A stretch of 64,000 bases of DNA from DASTCZ01 sp035308165 (GCA_035308165.1 DATGHC010000009.1:1-64000), one strand, 5' to 3'. Shown: positions 9,709 to 20,379, counted from the stretch's first letter. Numbers and translations: made by a program. The notes: generated from the letters alone by a model not told the origin.

Positions 9709-9764
9709 GTATATTTATACGAGGCCCGCAAAGTGACGTCAAGTAAAAAATATGATTTTTTCAC
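9709..9764 (-). promoter_or_regulatory. argR operon promoter with ARG-box-like palindromes
   Basis: On the minus strand a -35 TTGACG (9737-9742) and a -10 TATAAA (9714-9719) are separated by exactly 17 bp, just ahead of the argR start at 9702. The -10 lies inside the palindrome GTATAAATATAC (9709-9720). An AT-rich imperfect palindrome at 9743-9764 abuts the -35. The placement is what an ArgR-autoregulated promoter would show; that ArgR binds here is inference. Confidence 0.75.
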
Positions 9765-9824
9765 AGGCCGTTTTCGCCGGCTGAAGAGTTGAGGCGCCCG
9801 CGAGCGCAATGCTATCCTGCCAGG

Positions 9825-11915
<2,091 letters not shown>

Positions 11916-11943
11916 GTAGTGTTTCCCGGCAGGTAGAGCTAGG

Positions 11944-11977
11944 TGCCGACATATCGGCATGTGCCGAATTGTCGGCA
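11944..11977. promoter_or_regulatory. Two tandem 16-bp palindromes (candidate enhancer sites)
   Basis: TGCCGA-N4-TCGGCA occurs twice, at 11944-11959 and 11962-11977, with 18 bp between centres. Both copies have perfect 6-bp arms and differ only in the spacer. They lie between the sigma54 activator gene and the STAS-TolC gene, where an enhancer would be expected. A weak sigma54-like element (TGGAAC, five bases, GGCC; 11991-12005) follows, but its -12 half departs from the TTGC consensus, so the promoter is uncertain. Confidence 0.6.
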
Positions 11978-12122
11978 TGTCACCATGAATTGGAACACAC
12001 CGGCCATGTCCATAGTTACCGTAAAATGCTCAATATAAATAGTTTATCAGTAATTTCCCGCATTGAATCCTTTGGCCGCCCGAATGCCTCCAATCAACAT
12101 GCCTCACGGCCAAAAGGACTCG

Positions 12123-13757
12123 ATGCTTAAGATTACGGTTAGTCGGCAAAGCGACGAAAAGACCCTGATTCTTGAGGGCAAATTAATTGGGGCATGGGTG
12201 TCCGAAGTTGATTCCTCCTGGAAAGCCGAAAGCAGCGAGGGTCAAGCGGTCCGCGTGGATCTGGCTGGCGTTACGTTCATTGATGCCGATGGCAAAGCAT
12301 TGCTCCGTCGCCTGCATCGCGAAGGCGCAACGCTGCTGGGCAACGGTTGTTTGACGAAAGCAATCATAGCCGAAGTTTCCGGCAGGTTGGGCAGCACAAC
12401 CACGGAGGATAAATCGTCGAGCCGCGCACAGAGGGCTATCAAGCCGGCGGTAATCTCCATATTCTTTTTCCTGTTTGCCGGAAACCATCTCGCCCAAGCA
12501 GAGGAAAAACCAACAATCAGCTTGACGCTCCACGACGCAGTGGTGCTGGCGCTCAAGCAGAATCCGCAGGTGCAAATCGGCGTTTTGCAGACGGCCGAAA
12601 GCCGACAGGATCAAAACATCGCGCGCGCGGATTTGCTGCCGCAGGCACAGCTAAACACCTCGATTTCGGTTGTTCGCGCAAACATTGAAACCAATTTTGG
12701 AAAGCCTCTTCCGGGATTCGCCGAGCACCTTGGTCCCTTCGAGGTTTTCAGCACTGGCCCTCAATTGAACGCGCCGATTTTGGATTTGACACTGTGGAGC
12801 CGTTACCAGGCCTCTAAAGAAAATGCATCTTCGGCGCGTGCAGATCTGCAATCGGTGCGTGAGCAGATGACGTTGCTGACCGTATCGCAATATCTGGGAG
12901 CTTTGCGCGCCGCGGCGGAGGTTCATTCCGCGGAATCGAGAGTTTCGCTGGCGCAGGCGCTTTATGACCAGGCCGCCGACCTGCAGAAGAATGGAGTTGG
13001 CACTGGAATTGACACGTTGCGAGCGAACGTGGAATTGCAAAACGAAACACAGCGCCTGATTGTCGCGCGTACGCAGCACCAGGTAGCCCTCTTCGGGCTT
13101 GCGCGACTGCTCAATCTGGACCCGTACCAGGCGGTTGAACTTGCCGACGAGGTAAGTTTTTTTCAAACTCCTGAGTTCGTTATCGCCGGCACCATCGAGA
13201 GCGCTTATCAGGCTAGGCCCGAGTTGCAACAGGTGGAGGCCAACCTGCGCGCCGCTGCCGCCACGAAACGCGCCGCCAGCCAATCCCGACTTCCCGTAGT
13301 TCAAGCCAGCGGCAACTGGCAATACCAGGGACTCTCCATAAATACGGGCATTCCTGTTTATGAGTATCAGGTCGGAATGAATCTGCCGCTTTTCACCGGC
13401 GGCCGCATCCACGCTGAAATCGTGCGCACAGATCTGGAAGTCCAGAAACTCGAGCAGCGCCGCGCGGACCTGCGCGACGAAATCGCGCTTGAAGTGAAAA
13501 CCGCCCTTGCTCAGTTGGATTCGTCAAAACATCAAGTGGAAGTCGCCAACCTCGGCGTGCAATTGGCGCAGGAGGAAGTTACGCAGGCTCGCGATCGGTT
13601 CACCGCCGGCGTAGCGAACAACATTGAAGTCATTCAGGCGCAAGATGCGCTGGCCCGCGCCAACGACAATCAAATCGCCGCGTTATACGAGTACAACCAG
13701 TCACGCGCCGATCTGGCGCACGCGGTTGGACAGATGGAATCGCTTTATACGAAATAG
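12123..13757 (+). CDS. TolC-family outer-membrane efflux protein with N-terminal STAS-like domain
   Basis: Residues from about 130 to the end form a TolC-type outer-membrane factor. There is a hydrophobic export-type segment (AVISIFFFLFAGNHLAQA), then two OEP repeats rich in Ala/Gln/Glu helices, such as SLTLHDAVVLALKQNPQVQIG shortened here to its LHDAVVLALKQNP core. Before it, residues 1-90 resemble a STAS/anti-sigma-antagonist fold (LEGKLIGAWV, VDLAGVTFIDADGKALL). The frame opens at 12063, but ATG at 12123 has AAAAGG in front and starts the STAS-like domain. I find no convincing internal start for the TolC part. A cytoplasmic-type domain ahead of a signal peptide is topologically odd. The EmrA-like adaptor follows after 25 bp. 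Confidence 0.85.
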   Translation: MLKITVSRQSDEKTLILEGKLIGAWVSEVDSSWKAESSEGQAVRVDLAGVTFIDADGKALLRRLHREGATLLGNGCLTKAIIAEVSGRLGSTTTEDKSSSRAQRAIKPAVISIFFFLFAGNHLAQAEEKPTISLTLHDAVVLALKQNPQVQIGVLQTAESRQDQNIARADLLPQAQLNTSISVVRANIETNFGKPLPGFAEHLGPFEVFSTGPQLNAPILDLTLWSRYQASKENASSARADLQSVREQMTLLTVSQYLGALRAAAEVHSAESRVSLAQALYDQAADLQKNGVGTGIDTLRANVELQNETQRLIVARTQHQVALFGLARLLNLDPYQAVELADEVSFFQTPEFVIAGTIESAYQARPELQQVEANLRAAAATKRAASQSRLPVVQASGNWQYQGLSINTGIPVYEYQVGMNLPLFTGGRIHAEIVRTDLEVQKLEQRRADLRDEIALEVKTALAQLDSSKHQVEVANLGVQLAQEEVTQARDRFTAGVANNIEVIQAQDALARANDNQIAALYEYNQSRADLAHAVGQMESLYTK

Positions 13758-13782
13758 TCGAATGCTGAATGAGGGTGGGGAC

Positions 13783-15096
13783 ATGGCAGGCAACATCAGT
13801 GAACTTGAAAAAGAATTGACGCCGGAAGTCAGCGAGGATCATCGCGTATCAACACCTGCACCGGGTATGACGCCGCGCGCGGGTCTGTGGTCGCGGCCGG
13901 GTTTCCGCCGGGCAGTGCTGGGCGGCGGAGTAATTTTGGTGGCGGTCGCACTGGGTTCCTATTGGTATTTTGGCGGACGCGAGTCCACGGACGATGCACA
14001 GGTAGACGGCCACTTGAATCCCGTATCTGCAAAGATTTCGGGCAATGTGCTCGATGTTTCCGTGGAAGACAACCAACCGGTGAAAGCCGGGCAGGTGCTG
14101 GCAAAAATCGATCCGCGCGATCTGCAGGCTCGTGTGGACCAGATGCGCGCGGCGCTCGATTTGGCCGTGGCGCAGGCGGCCGCGGCCAACGTCAATATTC
14201 CGCTGACGCAGGAAATCACCCAAAGCGGTACCTCCACCGCATCGGCTGATTTGCAGAGCGCGCTTGCCGACCAAACGGCCGCAGACCAGACCTATCGAAC
14301 TGCCACAACGTCTGATCTCGCTTATGCCCGCGCACAGGTGGCGAAGCAACAGGCCACCTCCGATCGCGCGCAAGCCGACCTCGAGCGCATGAAGCCGCTT
14401 GCAGCCAAGGCCGAAATCTCACAGCAACAATTGGACGGGTACGTTGCCGCGGCGGGAGTTGCGCAAGGCGACTTGGAATCTGCCAAGCAGCGTCTCGCGC
14501 AGGCCGAACAGAACGTCTCGGTCGCCAAAGCAAAACTCGAGGGCGCAAACGCTCGAGTGGCACAGGCTCAGGCGGGCATAGTTACGGCCAAGGCCAACCT
14601 TAAGCAAGTGGGCGTTCGCTCCGCAAATGCCGCTGCCGCGATTGCCGGAATCGCTCAAGCGAAAGCAAATCTCGCCGCAGCCGAGCTCCAGTTGAGCTAC
14701 GCCACGATCGTCGCGCCTGTGGACGGCGTGGTCACACACAAATCGGTGGAAGTGGGCCAGGTGGTCGATCCGGGTCAGGGTCTGCTGATCCTGGTTCCGC
14801 TGCAAGACATCTGGGTCACCGCCAATTTCAAGGAAACGCAGCTCGCGGGCGTGCACGCCGGTCAGCCTGCAAGAGTTCAAGTGGATATGTACGGCCGGAC
14901 CTTCACCGGGCATGTTGATTCGGTGGCGGGAGCCACCGGTTCGCGCTTGAGTTTGCTTCCGCCCGAAAACGCGACCGGCAATTACGTGAAGGTGGTGCAG
15001 CGAATTCCCGTGAAGATCGTCCTCGATCCGATTCCGCCCGACAAGGCCATTCTGCGCCCGGGCATGAACGTGAGCGCGACGATCCTGACTCGCTGA
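13783..15096 (+). CDS. EmrA/HlyD-type membrane fusion protein
   Basis: Periplasmic adaptor that links an inner-membrane exporter to TolC. The protein has a cytoplasmic N-terminus, one membrane anchor (GGGVILVAVALGSYWYFGG), and the biotinyl-lipoyl half STDDAQVDGHLNPVSAKISG that typifies EmrA. A long Ala/Gln-rich coiled hairpin, the second lipoyl half and a beta-barrel (LVPLQDIWVTANFKETQLAG) follow. The frame is open from 13624, but ATG at 13783 is preceded by GAGGGTGGGG and fits best; ATG at 13762 is the alternative. Length is about 437 residues. It follows TolC directly, yet no EmrB-type MFS permease follows, so the inner-membrane partner must be encoded elsewhere. Confidence 0.9.
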   Translation: MAGNISELEKELTPEVSEDHRVSTPAPGMTPRAGLWSRPGFRRAVLGGGVILVAVALGSYWYFGGRESTDDAQVDGHLNPVSAKISGNVLDVSVEDNQPVKAGQVLAKIDPRDLQARVDQMRAALDLAVAQAAAANVNIPLTQEITQSGTSTASADLQSALADQTAADQTYRTATTSDLAYARAQVAKQQATSDRAQADLERMKPLAAKAEISQQQLDGYVAAAGVAQGDLESAKQRLAQAEQNVSVAKAKLEGANARVAQAQAGIVTAKANLKQVGVRSANAAAAIAGIAQAKANLAAAELQLSYATIVAPVDGVVTHKSVEVGQVVDPGQGLLILVPLQDIWVTANFKETQLAGVHAGQPARVQVDMYGRTFTGHVDSVAGATGSRLSLLPPENATGNYVKVVQRIPVKIVLDPIPPDKAILRPGMNVSATILTR

Positions 15097-15133
15097 TTTC
15101 ACGCGCTGTTCGCACGCGCAAGATTTTTTTTAT

Positions 15134-15167
15134 CGGCCCTTTCATGGCAATCGTGAATGAAGGGCCG
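15134..15167 (+). promoter_or_regulatory. Hairpin upstream of the ECF sigma factor gene
   Basis: An 8-bp perfect stem CGGCCCTT/AAGGGCCG (15134-15141 with 15160-15167) can extend inward through CAT/ATG pairs past a one-base bulge. It sits 10 bp before the strong ribosome site GGGAGGGG at 15177-15184. No T-run follows it on the plus strand, so it is not a clear terminator. It could attenuate or tune translation of the sigma gene. Confidence 0.4.
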
Positions 15168-15187
15168 GCTGTAACCGGGAGGGGAAC

Positions 15188-15856
15188 ATGGCAACCATAG
15201 CTCAGTCTCTTAATCAGATCGGGCAACGAGAAATACCGGACCAGAACAAGCTGATCCGCCGCGCTACCAAAGGGGATGCGACCGCGTTTGAAGCGCTTTA
15301 TTCCCCCCACAGCCGCGCGCTTTTCCAGACCGCTCTGCGCATGCTGGGGAACGCGGAAGACGCCGAAGACGCTTTGCAGGAGGGTCTGCTGGCGGCCTAT
15401 CGCAACTTGAAGCGCTTTGAGGGGCGTTCGCAATTTTCCACCTGGCTCACCCGCATCGTGATCAACGCGGCGCTCATGCGTCTGCGAAGCAAGCGCTCGC
15501 GCCCGGCCATTTCACTTGATCAATGGCCCGAGGAAGAAAACGCCTTGCCGCCGGAGGAACGTTTCCCTGCCACGGATCCCAGCCCGGAAGAAATTTGCGC
15601 CGGCCGGGAACTCCGAGACTTGCTGGAAGCCAATCTCGGCGAACTTTCACCAGTCCTTCGCGATGCCTTCCTCCTGCGCGAAAGCCAGGGGCTATCTACC
15701 ACAGAAGCTGCCCGCGCTCTTGGAGTTTCCGAGAACACATTGAAAGCGCGGCTCTGGCGGGCTCGTCATCAATTGGCGGAGCGTCTCGCGCCGCTCCTCC
15801 GCCGTGGACGTGGTCCGGCCACACGCCTGGCGATGGCCACCAGCTCCGGCTCCTGA
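15188..15856 (+). CDS. ECF-type RNA polymerase sigma factor
   Basis: Group 4 (extracytoplasmic-function) sigma factor of 222 residues. Region 2 spans about residues 25-95 (FEALYSPHSRALFQTALRML, then EDAEDALQEGLLAAY and FSTWLTRIVINAALM). Region 4 spans about 150-205, with the helix-turn-helix LSTTEAARALGVSENTLKARL. A basic Arg-rich tail (LLRRGRGPATR) follows. GGGAGGGG precedes the ATG. No anti-sigma factor gene is adjacent: the next gene, 125 bp on, is a dehydrogenase. Control may therefore work through the upstream hairpin, the tail, or a distant partner. Confidence 0.93.
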   Translation: MATIAQSLNQIGQREIPDQNKLIRRATKGDATAFEALYSPHSRALFQTALRMLGNAEDAEDALQEGLLAAYRNLKRFEGRSQFSTWLTRIVINAALMRLRSKRSRPAISLDQWPEEENALPPEERFPATDPSPEEICAGRELRDLLEANLGELSPVLRDAFLLRESQGLSTTEAARALGVSENTLKARLWRARHQLAERLAPLLRRGRGPATRLAMATSSGS

Positions 15857-15980
15857 TTTCGCCAATCTCTTCCCGAGGGCATGCGACCAGCATGCCCAAA
15901 GGATCAGCGTGCCAATCCCACCCGGCGGTATACTCGTCCCTTCCCTAGTTGAAGTTGCTGACCGTATCCCGGAGGTCTAA

Positions 15981-16856
15981 ATGGAAATTGGATTTATTGG
16001 TCTCGGTAATATGGGACGCGCCATGGCGGGCAACCTGGTTCAGGCAGGCCACACCGTAATCGTGTGGAACCGCACTCGCGCCCGCGCGGATGAGTTACAA
16101 CGCCGGGGTGCACGTGTGGCCGCATCAACTGGCGAAGCGGCGCGCACAGGCATCGTGATCACCATGCTTGCCGATGACCGCGCCCTTGACTCGGTGGTCT
16201 TCGGTGAAAATGGAATCCTCCATTCACTCCCGCCCGAAGGAATCCATATCAGTATGAGCACCATCAGCGTCGCTCTTTCCTCGCGACTTTCCTCGGCCCA
16301 TAAAGACGCCGGTCAACGATACGTCGCCGCCCCCGTGCTTGGCCGCCCCGAAGCTGCCGCCGCGCGCAAGCTGTTCATCCTGGCCGCGGGCGCCGCGAAG
16401 GATGTCGCCCAATGTCAGCCGTTGTTTGACGCCTTGGGGCAAAAAACTTTTGTCGCCGGAGCCGATCCGATCGTTGCAACCCTCATCAAGCTTTTGGGGA
16501 ATTTCCTGATCGCTTCCACCATCGAATGTTTTGGCGAAGCGTTTGCTCTGGCGCGCAAATCAGGCGTCGAGCCCGGGAAGCTTCTGGAAATCTTGACGGG
16601 AACTGTTTTTAGCGCTCCCCTGCACCAAATCTACGGCTCCATCATCGCCCGAGAAGCCTACGAACCGGCCGGATTTGCCGCCGTGCTGGGCCTCAAGGAC
16701 GTGCGCCTCGCTCTTGCGGCTGCCGATTCCGCGGGCGTGCCGCTTCCTGTCGCCAGCCTTGTGCATGACCGTTTTCTATCCGCTCTCGGCCACGGCCTGG
16801 GCGAAAAAGATTGGTCGGTAATTGCCCGGCTGGCCGCCGAAGACGCGGGTCTATGA
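15981..16856 (+). CDS. NAD(P)-dependent beta-hydroxyacid dehydrogenase-family oxidoreductase
   Basis: Member of the 6-phosphogluconate/3-hydroxyisobutyrate dehydrogenase superfamily, 291 residues. The N-terminal dinucleotide motif is GFIGLGNMGRAMAGNL, followed by WNRTRARADEL, whose Arg after the second strand suggests an NADP preference. The all-helical C-terminal domain carries the catalytic-lysine motif (ATLIKLLGNFLIAS). The substrate-binding segment reads YVAAPVLGRPEAA, close to glyoxylate/succinic-semialdehyde reductase or imine-reductase-like relatives instead of the classical D-A-P-V-S-G form. The substrate cannot be assigned. The start follows GGAGGTCTAA at a good distance. Confidence 0.88.
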   Translation: MEIGFIGLGNMGRAMAGNLVQAGHTVIVWNRTRARADELQRRGARVAASTGEAARTGIVITMLADDRALDSVVFGENGILHSLPPEGIHISMSTISVALSSRLSSAHKDAGQRYVAAPVLGRPEAAAARKLFILAAGAAKDVAQCQPLFDALGQKTFVAGADPIVATLIKLLGNFLIASTIECFGEAFALARKSGVEPGKLLEILTGTVFSAPLHQIYGSIIAREAYEPAGFAAVLGLKDVRLALAAADSAGVPLPVASLVHDRFLSALGHGLGEKDWSVIARLAAEDAGL

Positions 16857-16863
16857 CCGGCGT

Positions 16864-17118
16864 TTATGCTTTCTTGATCAGCCGCACCACAAACAGAATC
16901 AGCAGCGCGCCCACCAGCGACACCACCAATTGCCCAATCAGACCGTAAGCGCCTATCCCCAGCATTTCGAAGATCTTCACTCCTACAAACGACCCAATGA
17001 TTCCCAGCAGGAGATCCACCCCCACGCCAAATCCCTTGCCTCGCATGATCTTTCCCGCGAGGAATCCCGCAAGAATACCGATCACAATGATCCACACCCA
17101 ATACATCAACATGAGCAT
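16864..17118 (-). CDS. GlsB/YeaQ/YmgE-family stress-associated membrane protein
   Basis: Small hydrophobic protein of 84 residues made of three membrane segments with the glycine-rich pattern GILAGFLAGKIMRGKGFG and LLLGIIGSFVGVKIFEMLG that defines the GlsB/YeaQ/YmgE (transglycosylase-associated) family. Its biochemical role is not established; family members rise in stress. A GAGAATG-type ribosome site lies just ahead of the start. It converges on the upstream dehydrogenase with 7 bp between stops. Confidence 0.88.
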   Translation of the reverse strand: MLMLMYWVWIIVIGILAGFLAGKIMRGKGFGVGVDLLLGIIGSFVGVKIFEMLGIGAYGLIGQLVVSLVGALLILFVVRLIKKA

Positions 17119-17270
17119 TCTCCTTTACCCGTGAATTTACAGACCAATCCCTGTGACGGTTTGAATCTCGCCCCACTCGCGGGGTACCTAATTGGCGGGA
17201 GCCTATCACAGAATGGACAGTTTCTATCAAGTCAGGGGGGCGGGCGCTTGGGCTTCGACATTTGCCCGTG

Positions 17271-17783
17271 TCAGCCAGGCTTCTGTTTGCCGCCGCTCAG
17301 CGCCATATTCAACATCGCCGCTACTTCATCTTGTGTTTCGCGGCCAAGCCCGCAGCTTTCATACATGGCCATCGCCGCTTCATTGGTTTCGCTGGTGATT
17401 ACCCATACCTCGAAGGCTCCGGCGGATCGCGCTTCGCTGATGAATTTTGCGACCAGGGCTTTCCCAACCCCCCGGTTTCGGCACTCCGGGCGCACGCCAA
17501 CTTCGTAGAGCAAGAACTGTGGTTCGCGGCGATAGGGTCGCTGCAAAGCGTAGCCGTTCAGGCTGCCGATTACACGGCCGCTCTCAATCACCAGAAGAAG
17601 ATATCGTGCCGGATCGGATATAAATTCGACGAGCGCGGCCTCATCCAGCACTGTCCGCCCGTCTACTTCCGTGATTGCCTGGCGAGCGAGGCCTAAGTTA
17701 GCACTGGTGGCACGCAAGATTGTGAATGAGCGCTTCGAGTCTGGAGGCGGTTCGGGGGGAGACAGTTTGGGCGATTCCGGCAT
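17271..17783 (-). CDS. GNAT-family N-acetyltransferase
   Basis: Acetyl-CoA-dependent N-acetyltransferase of 170 residues. Motif A is visible as LYEVGVRPECRNRGVGKALV with the acetyl-CoA pyrophosphate loop RNRGVG, and motif B as NEAAMAMYESCGL. The N-terminal half (RYLLLVIESGRVIGSLNGYAL) resembles the AAC(3)-I aminoglycoside acetyltransferase branch, but so do many chromosomal GNATs of unknown substrate; resistance should not be assumed. It is transcribed divergently from the ADOP permease, with about 140 bp between the two starts. Confidence 0.85.
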   Translation of the reverse strand: MPESPKLSPPEPPPDSKRSFTILRATSANLGLARQAITEVDGRTVLDEAALVEFISDPARYLLLVIESGRVIGSLNGYALQRPYRREPQFLLYEVGVRPECRNRGVGKALVAKFISEARSAGAFEVWVITSETNEAAMAMYESCGLGRETQDEVAAMLNMALSGGKQKPG

Positions 17784-17922
17784 GGGTCATTCTAAGCGAG
17801 ATGGCATCTGAATGAACTCGCTCGGGGACGGTGGCCTCACCCGATTGTCCTGAACCAAGACACTATGGAACAATCCTCACCTCCGTGGCGTTGATCCGTC
17901 TATACGCGAAGGGGGGACCGCC

Positions 17923-20379
17923 ATGCTTCACTCCATCGTCCAGGATTTGCGCTACGCCCTGCGCATGATGCGCAAAACGCCCGGAGTCACCTTTACCGCG
18001 TTGGCTGCGCTAGCGCTGGGCATCGGAGCAACCTCGGCCATCTTCAGTCTCGTTTACGGCGTCATGCTTCGCCCTCTGCCTTATGAAGAACCTGGCCGCA
18101 TCGTCCTGGTGGAAAGGGTCGCTCCTTTTGGGCATCAGTCCAATGTGTCCGCTCGCCGATACACCTTCTGGCATGACCACCAGCACTCCCTGGAATCCAT
18201 TGCCGCCGAGATGGGCGGACGGCATGTGAATTTGGAGGGCGGTGACCAACCCGACCGCGTGATGGTCCGCGACGTGACCGCCGATTTCTTTCGCGTCCTG
18301 CGTGTGCAACCCGCCATCGGCCGAACCTTCCTTCCCGGCGAAGACGGACCCGCGGCCGCACCGGTCGCCGTGCTGGGTTACGGCCTCTGGAAGCGCGCGT
18401 TCGGCGGAAACCCGGGCGCTATTGGCCACTCCATTATCCTGGGAAGCAAATCCTACACCGTCGTCGGGGTGGCGCCGCCGGGTATAGATTCAACGCTGGC
18501 TGCCGATGTATTCACACCGGTGGACCCGTCCACCAGCCCGCTGGCCAATGGCTCAAATTTCCAGGTCTTCGGCCGGCTTTCCGACGGAGTGACCCTGGCG
18601 CAGGCCAACGCCAACATGCGCGTGGTCGCGGATCAATATCGCGCGGCGTATCCTAACGGCGTTGCTCCGGGCGAAACCGCCGGAGCCTATTCCTATCAGG
18701 CGGAAATCGGCAGCGATATTCGGCCCATGCTTCTGATTCTGCTGGCCGCCGTTGGCCTGGTATTGCTGATCGCCTGCGCCAACGTGGCCAATCTTTTGCT
18801 GGCGCGCGCCGCGGTACGCCGCCGCGAAGTCGCCGTGCGCGTGGCCCTGGGCGCCAGCGCCGGCCGTGTGTTGCGGCAGTTGCTCACGGAAAGCCTGGCG
18901 CTTTCGCTGATCAGCAGCGCACTGGGATTGGGATTGGCGAATGTGGCCGTTTGGGCCGTGGTGACCTTTAAGCCCGTGGACCTCCCGCGGCTTGAAGAGG
19001 TCACCGTGGATTGGCGCGTGGCGCTGTTTGCCGCCGCTCTTGCAGTTCTTACAGGAATACTATTCGGAATCGCGCCCGCTCTGCAGGTCCTGCGAACCGA
19101 TCCGCGCGACGCCCTGGCCGAAGGCGGAGCTCGCGGAGGCCAGGGCCGCGGCCATCGGCGTTTGCGCGATGCACTGGTGGTCGTCGAATACTGCGTTTCT
19201 GTCTTTCTGCTGGTAGGAGCCTTGCTCTTGACTCGTAGTTTCGTCCGTTTGCTGGGAGTGGATCCGGGGTTCAATCCGGCAAACGCAATCACCGCGCAGG
19301 TCAGTCTCACCGGCGCGCGTTATCAGACTCCGGCGCAGGTGGCCCTGTTCGACCAGCAATTGGTGGAAAGGGTACGCCGCGATTCCGGGGTCGAGGCCGC
19401 CGCCACGACCAATTATCTCCCTCTCAGCGGCGGCTTCAACATTCCGCTTGGCTCGATTGAGAACCAGCCCAACCTCAAGGGGGATTTCCTGGGCAACCTG
19501 GAATGGTTCGGCATCACTCCGGATTTTTTCCGCGCCATGGGCATGCCGCTCAAGGATGGCCGGATGTTTGATGAGCGCGACACCGCCGCCGCTCCTCCTG
19601 TGGTCATCGTCAATCAGTCTTTCGTCAAAAAGTTTTTTCCAAAGCAGATTCCGCTGGGCCAACGTATCACCATTGCCTGGGACCTCATCGGCAAGACCGC
19701 CGCCGACCCGCCTCGCGAAATCGTCGGCGTTGTGGCGGATATCCACGAAACCAGCCTCGATCAGCCCGCAAGCTGGCAAACCTTTGTGCCCATCAGTCAG
19801 GTAAACCCGCCCGTCTCCACTTTGGTCAACAGCATCATGCCCACAACATTGGTGGTCCGCTCAGCCGCGGGCGCCAACATTTCACAGGGCCGCAATTTGA
19901 CGGAAGAAGTCCGGGCCGTCGATCCGCTGCTGCCTGTTTTCCAGGTTCGGACCCTGGAGGATGTAGTTGGCGAATCACTCGGTCAGCGGAAATTCATGCT
20001 CTGGCTTATCGGCAGCTTCGCCGTCGCGGCTGTTTTACTCGCCGCCATCGGTATTTACGGCGTGATGGCCTACCTGGTCACGCAGCGCACGCGGGAATTG
20101 GGAATCCGCGCCGCGCTGGGAGCCAGGCCTGCAGACCTGCTTCGCATGGTGATTGGGGAAGCGGCATTACGCGCAACGGTGGGGTTGGTGGTGGGATTGG
20201 CTGGGGCTTTCGCGGTCACCAAACTCTTGACCGCGTTTCTTTATGGAGTGAAACCGCGCGACACGGTGGCCTTCCTGGCCGCGCCGGCCATACTGCTCTT
20301 GGTGGCACTCTTGGCCACTTGGCTGCCCGCCCGCCGCGCCGCGCGCGTCGAGCCGATGATCGCCTTGCGCCATGAATAA
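17923..20379 (+). CDS. ADOP-type ABC transporter permease (MacB/FtsX-like, 818 aa)
   Basis: Large permease with two FtsX-like units of the acidobacterial duplicated orphan permease type. The N-terminus DLRYALRMMRKTPGVTFTA and the LALGIGATSAIFSLVYGV transmembrane helix are hallmarks. A MacB periplasmic core follows (about residues 50-250), then three membrane helices around 265-400 (LLILLAAVGLVLLIACANVA; RRREVAVRVALGAS). A second core covers about 410-680, and the last three helices about 690-805 (RTRELGIRAALGARPADLL). No Walker motifs occur and no ATPase gene is adjacent, hence orphan. GAAGGGGGGACC precedes the ATG. Export of a peptide, lipid or signal is plausible, but the substrate is unknown. 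Confidence 0.92.
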   Translation: MLHSIVQDLRYALRMMRKTPGVTFTALAALALGIGATSAIFSLVYGVMLRPLPYEEPGRIVLVERVAPFGHQSNVSARRYTFWHDHQHSLESIAAEMGGRHVNLEGGDQPDRVMVRDVTADFFRVLRVQPAIGRTFLPGEDGPAAAPVAVLGYGLWKRAFGGNPGAIGHSIILGSKSYTVVGVAPPGIDSTLAADVFTPVDPSTSPLANGSNFQVFGRLSDGVTLAQANANMRVVADQYRAAYPNGVAPGETAGAYSYQAEIGSDIRPMLLILLAAVGLVLLIACANVANLLLARAAVRRREVAVRVALGASAGRVLRQLLTESLALSLISSALGLGLANVAVWAVVTFKPVDLPRLEEVTVDWRVALFAAALAVLTGILFGIAPALQVLRTDPRDALAEGGARGGQGRGHRRLRDALVVVEYCVSVFLLVGALLLTRSFVRLLGVDPGFNPANAITAQVSLTGARYQTPAQVALFDQQLVERVRRDSGVEAAATTNYLPLSGGFNIPLGSIENQPNLKGDFLGNLEWFGITPDFFRAMGMPLKDGRMFDERDTAAAPPVVIVNQSFVKKFFPKQIPLGQRITIAWDLIGKTAADPPREIVGVVADIHETSLDQPASWQTFVPISQVNPPVSTLVNSIMPTTLVVRSAAGANISQGRNLTEEVRAVDPLLPVFQVRTLEDVVGESLGQRKFMLWLIGSFAVAAVLLAAIGIYGVMAYLVTQRTRELGIRAALGARPADLLRMVIGEAALRATVGLVVGLAGAFAVTKLLTAFLYGVKPRDTVAFLAAPAILLLVALLATWLPARRAARVEPMIALRHE

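Noticed and set aside
11991..12005. Sigma54 promoter for the STAS-TolC gene
   Set aside because: The GG to GC spacing is nine rather than ten and the -12 TTGC is not matched, so only a weak candidate is stated.
17271..17783. Aminoglycoside resistance gene
   Set aside because: The resemblance to AAC(3)-I is limited to general GNAT features; resistance cannot be claimed.
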